Source: Streptomyces scabiei 87.22 (GTDB lineage Bacteria; Actinomycetota; Actinomycetes; Streptomycetales; Streptomycetaceae). Taken from it: a DNA stretch of 64,000 bases. The stretch spans positions 5,580,001 to 5,644,000 of the forward strand of contig NC_013929.1 of assembly GCF_000091305.1 (NCBI RefSeq). Direction: 5' to 3'. The position numbers were made by a program, and so were the translations under genes. This document shows positions 51,921-59,912 of this stretch, piece by piece. The notes under the pieces are model-generated. The model was not told the DNA's origin. It did not search any database and saw nothing but the letters and a program-made list of their open reading frames with translations. Positions within the stretch are counted from its first letter, which is position 1. Every line of letters starts with the position of its first letter.

Positions 51921-52352
51921 ATGAGCCCCAGCAGTGACCCCGTGAGCCCCCTTGAGCAGGCGCTGCACGCGGCCCGCGCCCTCGTTCTCGCCGATCTGGC
52001 GGCCGGGAGGGTCGCCGAGGCCGATGTCGTGTCCATGGTGGAGGAATCGGTCGTCCAGCGCCGCTGGTGGGTCGAGCAGTGGCCGGACGGGGTGCCGTAC
52101 GTCGCCGGGCTCGTCGCCCAGGACGTCCAGGACGCCCTGCTCGAACGGTACGGCCGCTGGCCCCTCTGCCCGGTCTGCGAGGACGGCGACCCGCACGCGC
52201 TCGACGTGGAACCGGAGCTGGGACCCGACCCGCGGTGGGTGTGCCACCAGGCGGGGGTGCGGGTCGCGGAGGTGGGGGCGCTGGGGACGGCGCTCGCAGG
52301 AGAGTCCGCGGACGAGTCCGGTGAGGGGTTCGGGAAGGGGTCCTCGTCGTGA
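51921..52352 (+). CDS. Hypothetical protein
   Basis: 143 aa. Helical N-terminus (PLEQALHAARALVLADLAAG) followed by a Trp-rich part (RRWWVEQWPDGVPYVAG) and a CPVCEDGDPH motif with a later Cys (WVCHQAG), possibly a zinc site. No family is recognised. It overlaps the DUF4031 gene by 4 nt (GTGA), so the two are co-expressed. It is divergent from murR at 55 nt. Confidence 0.68.
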   Translation: MSPSSDPVSPLEQALHAARALVLADLAAGRVAEADVVSMVEESVVQRRWWVEQWPDGVPYVAGLVAQDVQDALLERYGRWPLCPVCEDGDPHALDVEPELGPDPRWVCHQAGVRVAEVGALGTALAGESADESGEGFGKGSSS

Positions 52353-52624
52353 GCCTCTACATCGATCCGCCCACCTGGCCGGGGCACGGGCGCATGTGGT
52401 CCCACCTCGTGAGCGACGCCTCCTTCGACGAACTGCACGCCTTCGCAGGGCGGTTGGGCATTCCCGAGCGTGCCTTCGAGCGCGACCACTACGACATCCC
52501 GTCCCACCGCTACGAGGAGGTCGTACGGGCGGGGGCCGTGCAGGTGGGCTCGAAGGAACTGCTGCGCAGGCTGACGGAGGCGGGCCTGCGCAGACCGAAG
52601 CGGCGCGGGGCCACGACGGCCTGA
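52349..52624 (+). CDS. DUF4031 domain protein
   Basis: 91 aa from GTG. It opens MSLYIDPPTWPGHGRMWSHL and continues DELHAFAGRLGIPERAFERD then HYDIPSHRYEEVVRAGA, the complete DUF4031 domain. Function unknown; it is widely conserved in actinobacteria. Coupled to the preceding gene by overlapping start and stop. The next gene is convergent. Confidence 0.85.
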   Translation: MSLYIDPPTWPGHGRMWSHLVSDASFDELHAFAGRLGIPERAFERDHYDIPSHRYEEVVRAGAVQVGSKELLRRLTEAGLRRPKRRGATTA

Positions 52625-52698
52625 GCGGTCCCGGCCCGTGTGGACCGGGCCCGTGCGAGGAGAACCCGACGGGCCCGGCGGGCGTCAGATGTCAGATG

Positions 52699-53811
52699 TC
52701 AGGCGTCGAGGCGGAGTTCGTAGGCGAACTGCGTCCCGTGCTCGCCGTCGCCCCAGTCGTCGCTGACCTTCTCGAAACCGGCCCGGGAGACGACGCCTTG
52801 AGAAGGCGTGTTGGTCTTCTCGACGACCGCGAACAGCGTCCGCACGTCCCCCTCCTCCCGGGCCCTCTGCCGCGCCCAGTCGGCCAGCGCGCCCAGCGCC
52901 TCGGTCATGTAGCCGCGCCCGCGCGCCCCCTCGACCAGGTCGTAGCCGACCTCGACGCGGCCCTCCTCGTCCGGTGCGCCGTGGTAGCCGAGCGCGCCGA
53001 GGGCCAGCCCGTCCTCCTTGCGCACGAGCACGAACATGCCCCACTCCGGGCGGTGCACCCCCGCCTCGTACCCCTGGAACGTCAGCCCCGCCCCGACGCG
53101 CGTCCCGTCGACGGGCCCGCCCACGACCCAGTCGAAGCCCCCGGCGCCGCCCTCGGCGAGATCGGACGCGGCGGCCGGGTGGACGCCCTGGAGGACGAGC
53201 CGAGCGGCGTCGATGTGCAGCGGATTGCGCCACTGCCACCGCGTGACGGGCGCGCGCCCCGGCAGCTCGCCCCGGCCGGTGGCCCACAGCAGCGTCGCCC
53301 AGGGGTCGTCACCGGGCCTGACATGCGGAAAGAGGCGCGCGAGCACGGACTCGCACAGCCCGACGGGCGGTACGTGCGCGGACGCGGGGAGCCCGAGGCC
53401 CTCGGCGATGTCGAACGTGTGCAGCAGCACCTCGGCGACCCCCATCGCCGCGAAGCCCTCACGGTCGGCCGCGCGGAACGGATACGGGTGGAAGCCGCGG
53501 ACCGAGCGGGGAGTGGCGGTGACGGTGGCGGCCAGCAGCACGCCGGTCGTCCGGATCACCTCCAGGACGTCGGCGTTGCTCTCGCACTCCGACATGTCGA
53601 TCTCGAACGGTACCCAGCGTGCCGTGGGCCGCCCCGCCAGCTGCCCCGCGTACGCGATCAGGTCCGACGCGATGTGGTCGGCCGTCCCCCGGCAGCTCCA
53701 CTCCAGCCGGCCGGCCTTGACGCCCTCCCAGTCCCGGTCGGCCACCGTCCCCAGCACCGCCAGACAGTGCTCGACGGCTTCCCCCACCTGATCCCCACCC
53801 ATTGGTCGCAT
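52699..53811 (-). CDS. Maleylpyruvate isomerase-like (DinB) domain fused to GNAT acetyltransferase
   Basis: 370 aa. Residues 1-200 resemble the mycothiol-dependent maleylpyruvate isomerase N-terminal domain (DinB superfamily): VADRDWEGVKAGRLEWSCRG then TADHIASDLIAYAG. Residues 205-370 form a GNAT domain with the acetyl-CoA motif DLVEGARGRGYMTEALGALA and FAVVEKTNTPSQGVVSRAGF. The usual three His ligands of DinB enzymes are partly visible (H46 region and LLHTFDIAE). Substrate unknown. A start 9 nt later is possible. Confidence 0.8.
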   Translation of the reverse strand: MRPMGGDQVGEAVEHCLAVLGTVADRDWEGVKAGRLEWSCRGTADHIASDLIAYAGQLAGRPTARWVPFEIDMSECESNADVLEVIRTTGVLLAATVTATPRSVRGFHPYPFRAADREGFAAMGVAEVLLHTFDIAEGLGLPASAHVPPVGLCESVLARLFPHVRPGDDPWATLLWATGRGELPGRAPVTRWQWRNPLHIDAARLVLQGVHPAAASDLAEGGAGGFDWVVGGPVDGTRVGAGLTFQGYEAGVHRPEWGMFVLVRKEDGLALGALGYHGAPDEEGRVEVGYDLVEGARGRGYMTEALGALADWARQRAREEGDVRTLFAVVEKTNTPSQGVVSRAGFEKVSDDWGDGEHGTQFAYELRLDA

Positions 53812-53831
53812 GGCGGCGAGGATAGGCGGCG

Positions 53832-55088
53832 TCAGACGTCCGTACGTACTGGATTTACGGCGCCGTCACCGCTCCCGGCCACGAGCCGGGAGGCCCGCGT
53901 GCGCCGGTGCAGGCGCAGCGACACGGCGGTGGTGCCGATCGCGGCCGCCATGATGGCACCGCCCGCCCAGGCCGTGGAGGCGAACCCGAACCCCGCGTCG
54001 ATGACCACCCCGCCGACCCAGGGGCCGCCGGTGTTGCCGAGGTTGAACGCGGCGGTGGTGGTGGCGCCGGCCAGGGTCGGGGCGGCACCGGCGACGTTGA
54101 ACAGCCGGGCGTTGAGCGCCGGGGCGGTGTAGAAGCAGGACACCCCGAGGAGGAAGGAGAGCAGGACGGCGGCCACGGCGTACTGGGCGAGCAGGGCCAG
54201 GGCGACGAGGAAGACGGTGGAGGCGGTGATGCCGCTGATCAGCACCCCGAAGAGGTGCGCGTCCGCGATCCGGCCCCCGATGGCCGTGCCGATCAGCGCG
54301 CCGATCCCGAACAGCGCGAGAACCGTCGGCACCCATCCGCCGTCCAGCCCCGCCACGTCGGTGAGCAGCGGCGCGAGATAGCTGAAGGCGCAGAAGACAC
54401 CCCCGGCGGCGAGTGCCACGACGGCGATCGTCAGCCAGACCTGGCGGTCGCGGTAGATCCGGACCTCCTGCCCCAGCCGGGGCAGCTCCTCGGGCCGGGG
54501 AATGGCCGGAACCAGGGTCACGACCCCGACGAGCGCGATCGCCGAGGCGACCGCCACCGCCCAGAACGCCGAACGCCACCCGAAGTGCTCCCCGAGGAAC
54601 GCCCCCGCCGGCACCCCGAGCACGTTGGCGATCGACAACCCGCCGATCATGATGGCCAGCGCCCGCGCCCGCGCGTTCACCGGCACCATCGCGACGGCCA
54701 CGGCCGCCCCGACCGCCCAGAACCCGGCACAGGCGAGCGCGCTCACGACGCGGGAGGCGAAGAGGACGCCGTAGTTCGGGGCGAGGGCGCCCGCGACCTG
54801 CCCGAACCCGAAGATCGTGATCAGCGCGACGAGCGTCGTACGCCGGGGCAGGCGCAGGGTCGCCACCGCCAGCAGCGGCGCCCCGACCACCATCCCGATC
54901 GCGAAGGCCGAGATCAGCAGCCCCGCCCGGGGGATGGACACGTGCATGTCCTCGGCGATGGGCGGCAGCAGCCCCGAGAGCATGAACTCACTGGTGCCGA
55001 GCGCGAAGACGGCGAGGCCGAGGACGTAGACGGACAGGGGTATGCGGAAGCGGGCGGAGGGGTCCGGAGCGGCGGCGGGAGAAGACAT
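53832..55088 (-). CDS. MFS drug-exporter-like transporter
   Basis: 418 aa from the ATG at MSSPAAAPDPS; a start 33 nt upstream is less likely. Twelve hydrophobic helices with the 12-TMS drug:H+ antiporter pattern: YVLGLAVFALGTSEFMLSGL at the start, the motif-A-like VATLRLPRRTTLVALITIFG, and GGLSIANVLGVPAGAFLGEH as motif C. It resembles Cmx/AraJ-type exporters. The (CCTG)10 tract begins 38 nt upstream of its ATG, which could influence expression. Confidence 0.88.
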   Translation of the reverse strand: MSSPAAAPDPSARFRIPLSVYVLGLAVFALGTSEFMLSGLLPPIAEDMHVSIPRAGLLISAFAIGMVVGAPLLAVATLRLPRRTTLVALITIFGFGQVAGALAPNYGVLFASRVVSALACAGFWAVGAAVAVAMVPVNARARALAIMIGGLSIANVLGVPAGAFLGEHFGWRSAFWAVAVASAIALVGVVTLVPAIPRPEELPRLGQEVRIYRDRQVWLTIAVVALAAGGVFCAFSYLAPLLTDVAGLDGGWVPTVLALFGIGALIGTAIGGRIADAHLFGVLISGITASTVFLVALALLAQYAVAAVLLSFLLGVSCFYTAPALNARLFNVAGAAPTLAGATTTAAFNLGNTGGPWVGGVVIDAGFGFASTAWAGGAIMAAAIGTTAVSLRLHRRTRASRLVAGSGDGAVNPVRTDV

Positions 55089-55124
55089 ATACAGGGGGAA
55101 CCGAGGACCGGCGGGCCGCATTCC

Positions 55125-55168
<44 letters not shown>

Positions 55169-55236
55169 GGCCGGCCTGCCTGGTCCTCGTACCTCCCTGT
55201 CCGGCGGTCCGGGGAAGGTTCGCGCGCCTTCCGTTC

Positions 55237-55920
55237 CTACCCGGCCGGCTCCGTCAGGGCCGCCAGTTCGGTGCGGAGGTTCTTCCGCGCCCGGCCCTCC
55301 CACTCCCGCTCCCCGTACGGCGTCCTGAACAGCCGGGGCAGGTCCAGGAGTTGGCGCAGCACCGCCGCCCGGCCCTCCCGGAACGCCTCGTCCGGCACGA
55401 ACCCGTACTCCTCGCGCACGGCGGCGGCATAGGCGGCGTACGCCTCCGGCGGCGACGCCAGGATCGCGAGATCCGCGTCGCACAGCACCTGCCCGTCGGC
55501 GTCGTCGTCGGCCGGATCGTGGGTGATCGTCAGCCGCACCAGCCGGGCGACCTCCGCCACCTTCTCCGCCGGCACCCCGGCCTCGGTCAGCGCCCGCTCG
55601 GCGAGCCGGGCCGACCGCTCCTCGTTCTCCGACCGGTCGGGCAGGTACACGGCGTCGTGGAACCAGGTCGCCAGCCGTACGAGATCCGGGTCCGCCGCGT
55701 ACTCCTCCAGCACCTCGACCCGGTCCAGTACCGCCGTGAGGTGATCGAGGGTGTGGTACTTCCGCTGGGGTTCCGCCCACCGCTCGATCAGGTTGTCGGC
55801 GTACGGCTCCGGCGCGGGACCGGGGGCCCCGCCGCGGGCGGCGAGCAGCACGGGGAGCCAGCGCTGGCGGAGGGCCTCGCGGAGGGCCTCGGGGGTCTCG
55901 GGCTTCTCGGGGTCGGGCAT
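55237..55920 (-). CDS. HD-domain superfamily hydrolase-like protein
   Basis: 227 aa. HD-type metal motif is H..HD..D: KYHTLDHLTAVLDRV supplies the first His, TWFHDAVYLP the HD pair, and VLCDADLAILASP the later Asp. The pattern matches the actinobacterial group of predicted metal-dependent HD phosphohydrolases that database entries often mislabel as NMDA receptor subunits. Substrate unknown. It lies 72 nt from the (CCTG)10 tract and upstream of the MFS gene in the same direction. Confidence 0.8.
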   Translation of the reverse strand: MPDPEKPETPEALREALRQRWLPVLLAARGGAPGPAPEPYADNLIERWAEPQRKYHTLDHLTAVLDRVEVLEEYAADPDLVRLATWFHDAVYLPDRSENEERSARLAERALTEAGVPAEKVAEVARLVRLTITHDPADDDADGQVLCDADLAILASPPEAYAAYAAAVREEYGFVPDEAFREGRAAVLRQLLDLPRLFRTPYGEREWEGRARKNLRTELAALTEPAG

Positions 55921-56037
55921 GGACGCATTGTGCCGTGGTCGTGGCCGGGTCTGGGGGCGGGCCTGGCCGTGTGGACGGGGGGCTCGTCGGGGGGGCGGAC
56001 GAGACGGCCTCGTCCTTCGCTTCCCCTTCTTGGTAAA

Positions 56038-56065
56038 TTGGACTAGACCTGTTGGACCAGACCTG
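56038..56065 (+). promoter_or_regulatory. Tandem 14-bp DasR-like repeats upstream of cutC
   Basis: TTGGACTAGACCTG followed at once by TTGGACCAGACCTG. Their TGGACTAGACCT and TGGACCAGACCT cores match the dre core TGGTCTAGACCA at 10 and 9 of 12 positions. The 14-bp period equals that of the tandem repeats upstream of nagK, and they end 40 nt before the ATG. Confidence 0.6.
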
Positions 56066-56105
56066 TAGTCGTCACATGAAGCCGAAGCCCGACGGAAGGG
56101 GCCCC

Positions 56106-56804
56106 ATGACCACGCGCGCGCTTCTGGAGGTGATCGCCCTCGACGCCGAGGACGCCGTCGCCGCCCAGACCGGTGGTGCCGACCGGCTGGAGCTGGTCGC
56201 GGACATGGGGGCCGACGGGCTCGCCCCGGCCGTCGCGACCTTCGTGGAGGTGCGGGCCGCCGTCGACGTCCCCGTACGGGTCATGCTGCGGCTCGCCGAC
56301 GGGTTCGCGGCGGGCCGCGTGGACGCGCTGGTGCGGGTGGCGTGCGAGCTGCGGGCGGCCGGGGCGGCGGAGTTCGTGCTCGGGTTCCTGGGCGAGGACG
56401 GCGGGCCCGATCTGGACGCGGTGGAGCGGGTGGTCGCCGAGCTGGACGGGCGCGCGTGGACGTTCCACCGGGCGATCGACCGCGCCGCCGACCGGGAGGC
56501 CCTGCGCAAGCAGCTCGCGGACCTGCCGGGTCTGGACACGTACCTGACGGCGGGCTCGGCGGACGGGGTCGACGACGGGCTCCCGGTGCTGCTGGCCGAG
56601 GCCGCGCGGCGCGGCGACCCCGGCTACACCCAGCGCCTGATGATCGGCGGGGGTCTGCGTCTCGACCACCTCCCGCGCCTGCGCGCCGCCCGCGTGGACG
56701 CCTTCCACATCGGAGGCGCCGCCCGCCCGCAGGGCTGGGCCGCCCCGGTCGCCGCCGACGCCGTACGCACGTGGCGTACGGCCCTGGACACGCGCGGCGG
56801 GTGA
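56106..56804 (+). CDS. cutC: CutC family protein (copper homeostasis/putative sugar-linked TIM barrel)
   Basis: 232 aa from the ATG with GGAAGGGG just upstream. CutC TIM barrel: LLEVIALDAEDAVAAQTGGA then DRLELVADMGADGLAP, VRVMLRLADGF, FVLGFLGEDGGPDLDAVERV, AWTFHRAIDRAAD and LTAGSADGVDDGLPVL. The name is historical; a role in copper handling is weakly supported in bacteria. Metal-ligand residues are not obvious. The tandem DasR-like sites upstream suggest co-regulation with amino-sugar genes. Confidence 0.9.
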   Translation: MTTRALLEVIALDAEDAVAAQTGGADRLELVADMGADGLAPAVATFVEVRAAVDVPVRVMLRLADGFAAGRVDALVRVACELRAAGAAEFVLGFLGEDGGPDLDAVERVVAELDGRAWTFHRAIDRAADREALRKQLADLPGLDTYLTAGSADGVDDGLPVLLAEAARRGDPGYTQRLMIGGGLRLDHLPRLRAARVDAFHIGGAARPQGWAAPVAADAVRTWRTALDTRGG

Positions 56805-56828
56805 CGTGACGGCGGCCGGAGCCGCCGG

Positions 56829-57965
56829 TCACCGCCCGTGCGAGGGCAGTGTGGTCCGGCCGCGTCCCGTGTCGCCGAGGTCCTCCCGCAACCGGGCCAG
56901 GAGAGGGACGAGTTGGCCGCGGGTCATCTTGCGCAGGCGTCCCTCGTGCGTCCAGGCGCTGACCGCCGTGGGGTCGATGAGCACGATCTCGGGCGTCCAG
57001 TCGGCGCGGAAGCGGATGACGGCCTGCATGAGCGGGACCCACTTCAGCCGGTCCGGGTGCCGGAAGCCGGGCAGGGGAGGAAAGGCGGGCGGCTGCCAGT
57101 CGGGGCCGTGGACCTCGCGCAACTCCGCCTGCCGTTCGATCAGTTCGTACTCGGCGGCGAGCCGGAAGTGGTCGTACTCCTGCCGCAGGTCCGTCCCCTC
57201 GCGGTCGCCGTAGAGCAGCACGAGCACGGACTCGGGGCGGCGCAGGCGCATCACCTCGGTGAGTTCCCACAGCGTGCCCGCGCTGGTGCCGGCCACGAGC
57301 AGGACGAGGCGGGCGTCCGTGATCAGCGAGGTGACCGTGGGCTGCCAGTCCCCGAGGGGGAGATAGAGGCGGCGCGAGCCGGGCAGCGGGAGCGCCTCGT
57401 CGGGCTCTCCCACGGCGAGGGGACGTCCGAAGCCGCGGAAGGTCCGGCACACCCCCTCCTCCAGGGTGAGCGAACTGCCGCTCACCAGCGCGCCGCCCGT
57501 CCCCGTCCACCGGCTGAACGCGTGCCGCATCGCCGTGCCGGTGACGTCCTCCGCGAAGGGGCGCAGGTAGAGGACGTACGGTTCGCTCCTGGCCTCGTCG
57601 AGCGTGCGGACGACCCGGACGTGATGGCGCCGCCCCTGACGCCGCAGGCGCAGGCCCACCGTCAGCGACACCGCGCCCCAGAGTCCGATGCCCAGGACGA
57701 TCAGGACGTTGCGCAGCACGGGCTCGCCGGGGACGGGGACGAAGACGGTGTTCAGCCGGTTCGCCGCCGGGATGACGAGCAGCACGCCGCAGAGGGTCCC
57801 GGCCAGCCCGACGAGCCGCAACCCGCAGCCGAGCAGCGGACGTTGGCGTCGGCGGGGCATCCCGAGGGGCGGAAGGCCGGGGTGCGGAAGCGGGGAGGGC
57901 GGGACGGGCGGCGCGGGCGGCGCGGGCGGCACGGGTGGTACGGGCGGACCGTGGTGATCAGTCAT
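56829..57965 (-). CDS. Membrane-anchored protein with TIR-like/Rossmann-type domain
   Basis: 378 aa (GTG 9 nt upstream is an alternative start). Pro-rich N-terminus (PPVPPVPPAPPAPPVPPSP), then two membrane helices near 52-75 and 85-108. The cytosolic remainder contains YVLYLRPFAED, RLYLPLGDWQPTVTSLITDA, RLVLLVAGTSAGTLWELTEV and VLVLLYGDREG. The pattern LRPF...D, then GTS..LWEL, resembles TIR-like or nucleoside deoxyribosyltransferase-like domains, in which a Glu is catalytic. This reading is inference. It is divergent from a 2TM protein gene. Confidence 0.6.
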   Translation of the reverse strand: MTDHHGPPVPPVPPAPPAPPVPPSPLPHPGLPPLGMPRRRQRPLLGCGLRLVGLAGTLCGVLLVIPAANRLNTVFVPVPGEPVLRNVLIVLGIGLWGAVSLTVGLRLRRQGRRHHVRVVRTLDEARSEPYVLYLRPFAEDVTGTAMRHAFSRWTGTGGALVSGSSLTLEEGVCRTFRGFGRPLAVGEPDEALPLPGSRRLYLPLGDWQPTVTSLITDARLVLLVAGTSAGTLWELTEVMRLRRPESVLVLLYGDREGTDLRQEYDHFRLAAEYELIERQAELREVHGPDWQPPAFPPLPGFRHPDRLKWVPLMQAVIRFRADWTPEIVLIDPTAVSAWTHEGRLRKMTRGQLVPLLARLREDLGDTGRGRTTLPSHGR

Positions 57966-58107
57966 GGAAGCCACCAGACCGGAGGGCCCTGGCCACCCGC
58001 AATCGAACGATCACGGTCGACCGGCGATACCGGCCCGGATTCGCTCTTTCGTGGCACGTACCGGCGGCCCTCGCCGCCGCCCGCTCCCCGGCGGCCATGA
58101 TGACCCG

Positions 58108-58635
58108 GTGGCAGACCTCAACCAGTCCCTGTGGAACTCGGACGTGGAACCCGGCAGTTACACGGTCCCCGCCGGGTACGCGCCTGCCAACGCCGCGTAC
58201 CTGGGCATGCTCTTCGAGCAGTACAAGCTCTGTGTCGAGACGGCCGACCGGGTCAGCGCGCGACGCGGCGCCGCCAACACCTTCTTCCTCTCCCTCAACA
58301 GCGCGATCGCCACGGCCATGGTCGCGGGCCTCGGTCCGCGTCCGGGCAGGGTGTCCGCGTGGCTGCTCCTCGCCGGTCTGCTTATCCTCGTCGGGCAGTG
58401 CGCGGCGTGGTACCTGATGGTCCGCTCGTACCGCCAGCTGAACGCGGCGAAATGGGCGGTGATCGGCGCCTTCGAGAGCCGGCTGCCCGCGTACGCCTAC
58501 TCCCGCGCGGAATGGGCGGAGCTGGGGGAGGGCGAGGACTGGCGCAGATACATGCCCCTGACCCGCCTCGAACAGGGGGTGCCGCCCCTGTTCGTGGCCG
58601 CCTACGGGGTCGGCTTCCTCGCGCTGGTGCTGTAG
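58108..58635 (+). CDS. RipA/SLATT-like small membrane protein
   Basis: 175 aa from GTG; the open frame extends upstream without support. A helical region (LGMLFEQYKLCVETADRVSA, then RRGAANTFFLSLNSAIATAM) leads into two membrane helices, then SYRQLNAAKWAVIGAFESRL and a last membrane segment (PPLFVAAYGVGFLALVL). The pattern Y+LCVE...S.RR..AN.FFL...... fits the RipA-type/SLATT 2TM membrane proteins. SLATT domains are predicted effectors paired with nucleotide sensors. It is divergent from the TIR-like gene at 142 nt. Confidence 0.62.
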   Translation: MADLNQSLWNSDVEPGSYTVPAGYAPANAAYLGMLFEQYKLCVETADRVSARRGAANTFFLSLNSAIATAMVAGLGPRPGRVSAWLLLAGLLILVGQCAAWYLMVRSYRQLNAAKWAVIGAFESRLPAYAYSRAEWAELGEGEDWRRYMPLTRLEQGVPPLFVAAYGVGFLALVL

Positions 58636-58661
58636 GGCACCGACCCGTACTCCGCTGTCCG

Positions 58662-59447
58662 CTACGCGTTCGGGTCGAACGCGATTCCCGACGGCATCGC
58701 CTTGCTGAGGTTGGAGGCGAAACTGCCGTCCTTGAGGCCGAAGTTGGCGCTGCCGAAGTCGTACGCGACCAGGGTGTCGCGGACGCCGGCCGGGTAGCCG
58801 TTCCAGCCGACGAGCGGGGGGTACTGCCAGGTGCCCTTGTGGTTCTCCGGCGGCTCGTCGTTGGAGCCGGCGAGACGGAAGCAGTGCGTGCGGATGCCGT
58901 CCTTGTGATAGACGATCTTCGCGTGGGTGCCGTCCCAGCGCACCGACGACGCGGCGTGCACCGTGAAGCCGCCGTGGTTGGAGGTCGAGACGTACTGGGC
59001 CGTGCCGTTCTGCACCCAGACGACGACATGCTCCCAGTCGTGCCGGTGGCCGCCGATACCGCTGCCCGCGACCGCCTGGTCCTTCTCGAAGTAGAGGTCG
59101 TACATGATCGCGCACCAGCCGTTGTTGCACTTGTAGCGCGAGTACCCGTTGGTGTTGTCCAGGGCGGAGGCGCCCCGGCAGCTCCCGCTGAGTGAACCGG
59201 ACGGCTTGAGGCCCCCGTTGACGGTGCCCGTGGGGCCGATCGCGGGGGTCGAGTAGCAGCCGTCCGTGTCGTAGTCGTACGCGGGCTGCCACGTCTTCTC
59301 CAGCGCCTCGGCGTTGGCGGGGAGCGCGCTGGGCGGCGCCGCGTGCGCGCTGCCCGCCACACCGACGACCAGCGCGACGGTGGCTCCGAGCGTGACGGCG
59401 GATCTGCGGAAACGACGCGAAGTACGCGTGCGTGAACCTGTCTTCAC
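58662..59447 (-). CDS. NPP1/NLP family secreted protein
   Basis: 261 aa from GTG with AGGAGG 6 nt upstream. A Sec-type signal peptide (RSAVTLGATVALVVGVAGSA followed by HAA). The NLP heptapeptide is GHRHDWE (about residue 143), with nearby IMYDLYFEKDQAVAG. Two cysteine pairs (DGCYSTP, GSCRGAS, YKCNNGWC) are likely disulfides. NLPs from plant pathogens bind sphingolipid heads and lyse plant cells; in soil Streptomyces the role is unproven. It is the only gene here suggesting a direct eukaryote interaction. Confidence 0.88.
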   Translation of the reverse strand: MKTGSRTRTSRRFRRSAVTLGATVALVVGVAGSAHAAPPSALPANAEALEKTWQPAYDYDTDGCYSTPAIGPTGTVNGGLKPSGSLSGSCRGASALDNTNGYSRYKCNNGWCAIMYDLYFEKDQAVAGSGIGGHRHDWEHVVVWVQNGTAQYVSTSNHGGFTVHAASSVRWDGTHAKIVYHKDGIRTHCFRLAGSNDEPPENHKGTWQYPPLVGWNGYPAGVRDTLVAYDFGSANFGLKDGSFASNLSKAMPSGIAFDPNA

Positions 59448-59912
59448 TGCGACCTCCTGATGGACCGCGGCGCGGGGGTGAACGGCCGGGAGCCGGGGTG
59501 GGGGCATGCCGACCTGCTCGAAGTGGCATGCGCAGGTCAGATTCGCCGTACTCGTGGGTAGTGCGCAAGAGGCAGGCGGGGTCGGAGTGATGAAAAATCA
59601 ATCACCGGGCGGATCCTGTGCGTTACCCGTGAGCCGCGCCCCGTACGCCGGACGCCGACGCGACCGTACGCGGGACCTCACCGCGCCTCGTACGCCGGAC
59701 GCCGCCGCGCCCCCTGCGCCGCCGCGCCCCGTTCGTCGGACGTCACCGCGCGGGGACATCACGGGCAGATATCCGCCTCGTAGTTGTTGTGTGCGAACTC
59801 GCCGCGGAGAGCGGCTCGGAGATCGTTCCGCCCCCGCCCGCGGGCATAGTGGTCTCCGCCCCGCTTAAGCCGGGGCATGACAAGCGCTTCAACACCACGG
59901 GGACGGGCTTCC
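59448..59912. other. Gene-free spacer between NPP1-like and protease genes
   Basis: 465 nt with no supported gene. It has short direct repeats of the form CGTACGCCGGACGCCG (about 59642 and 59691) and an imperfect inverted repeat GTGATGAAAAATCAATCAC (near 59588), which is A+T-rich and could mark a promoter. The protease start sits at its right end. Confidence 0.5.
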
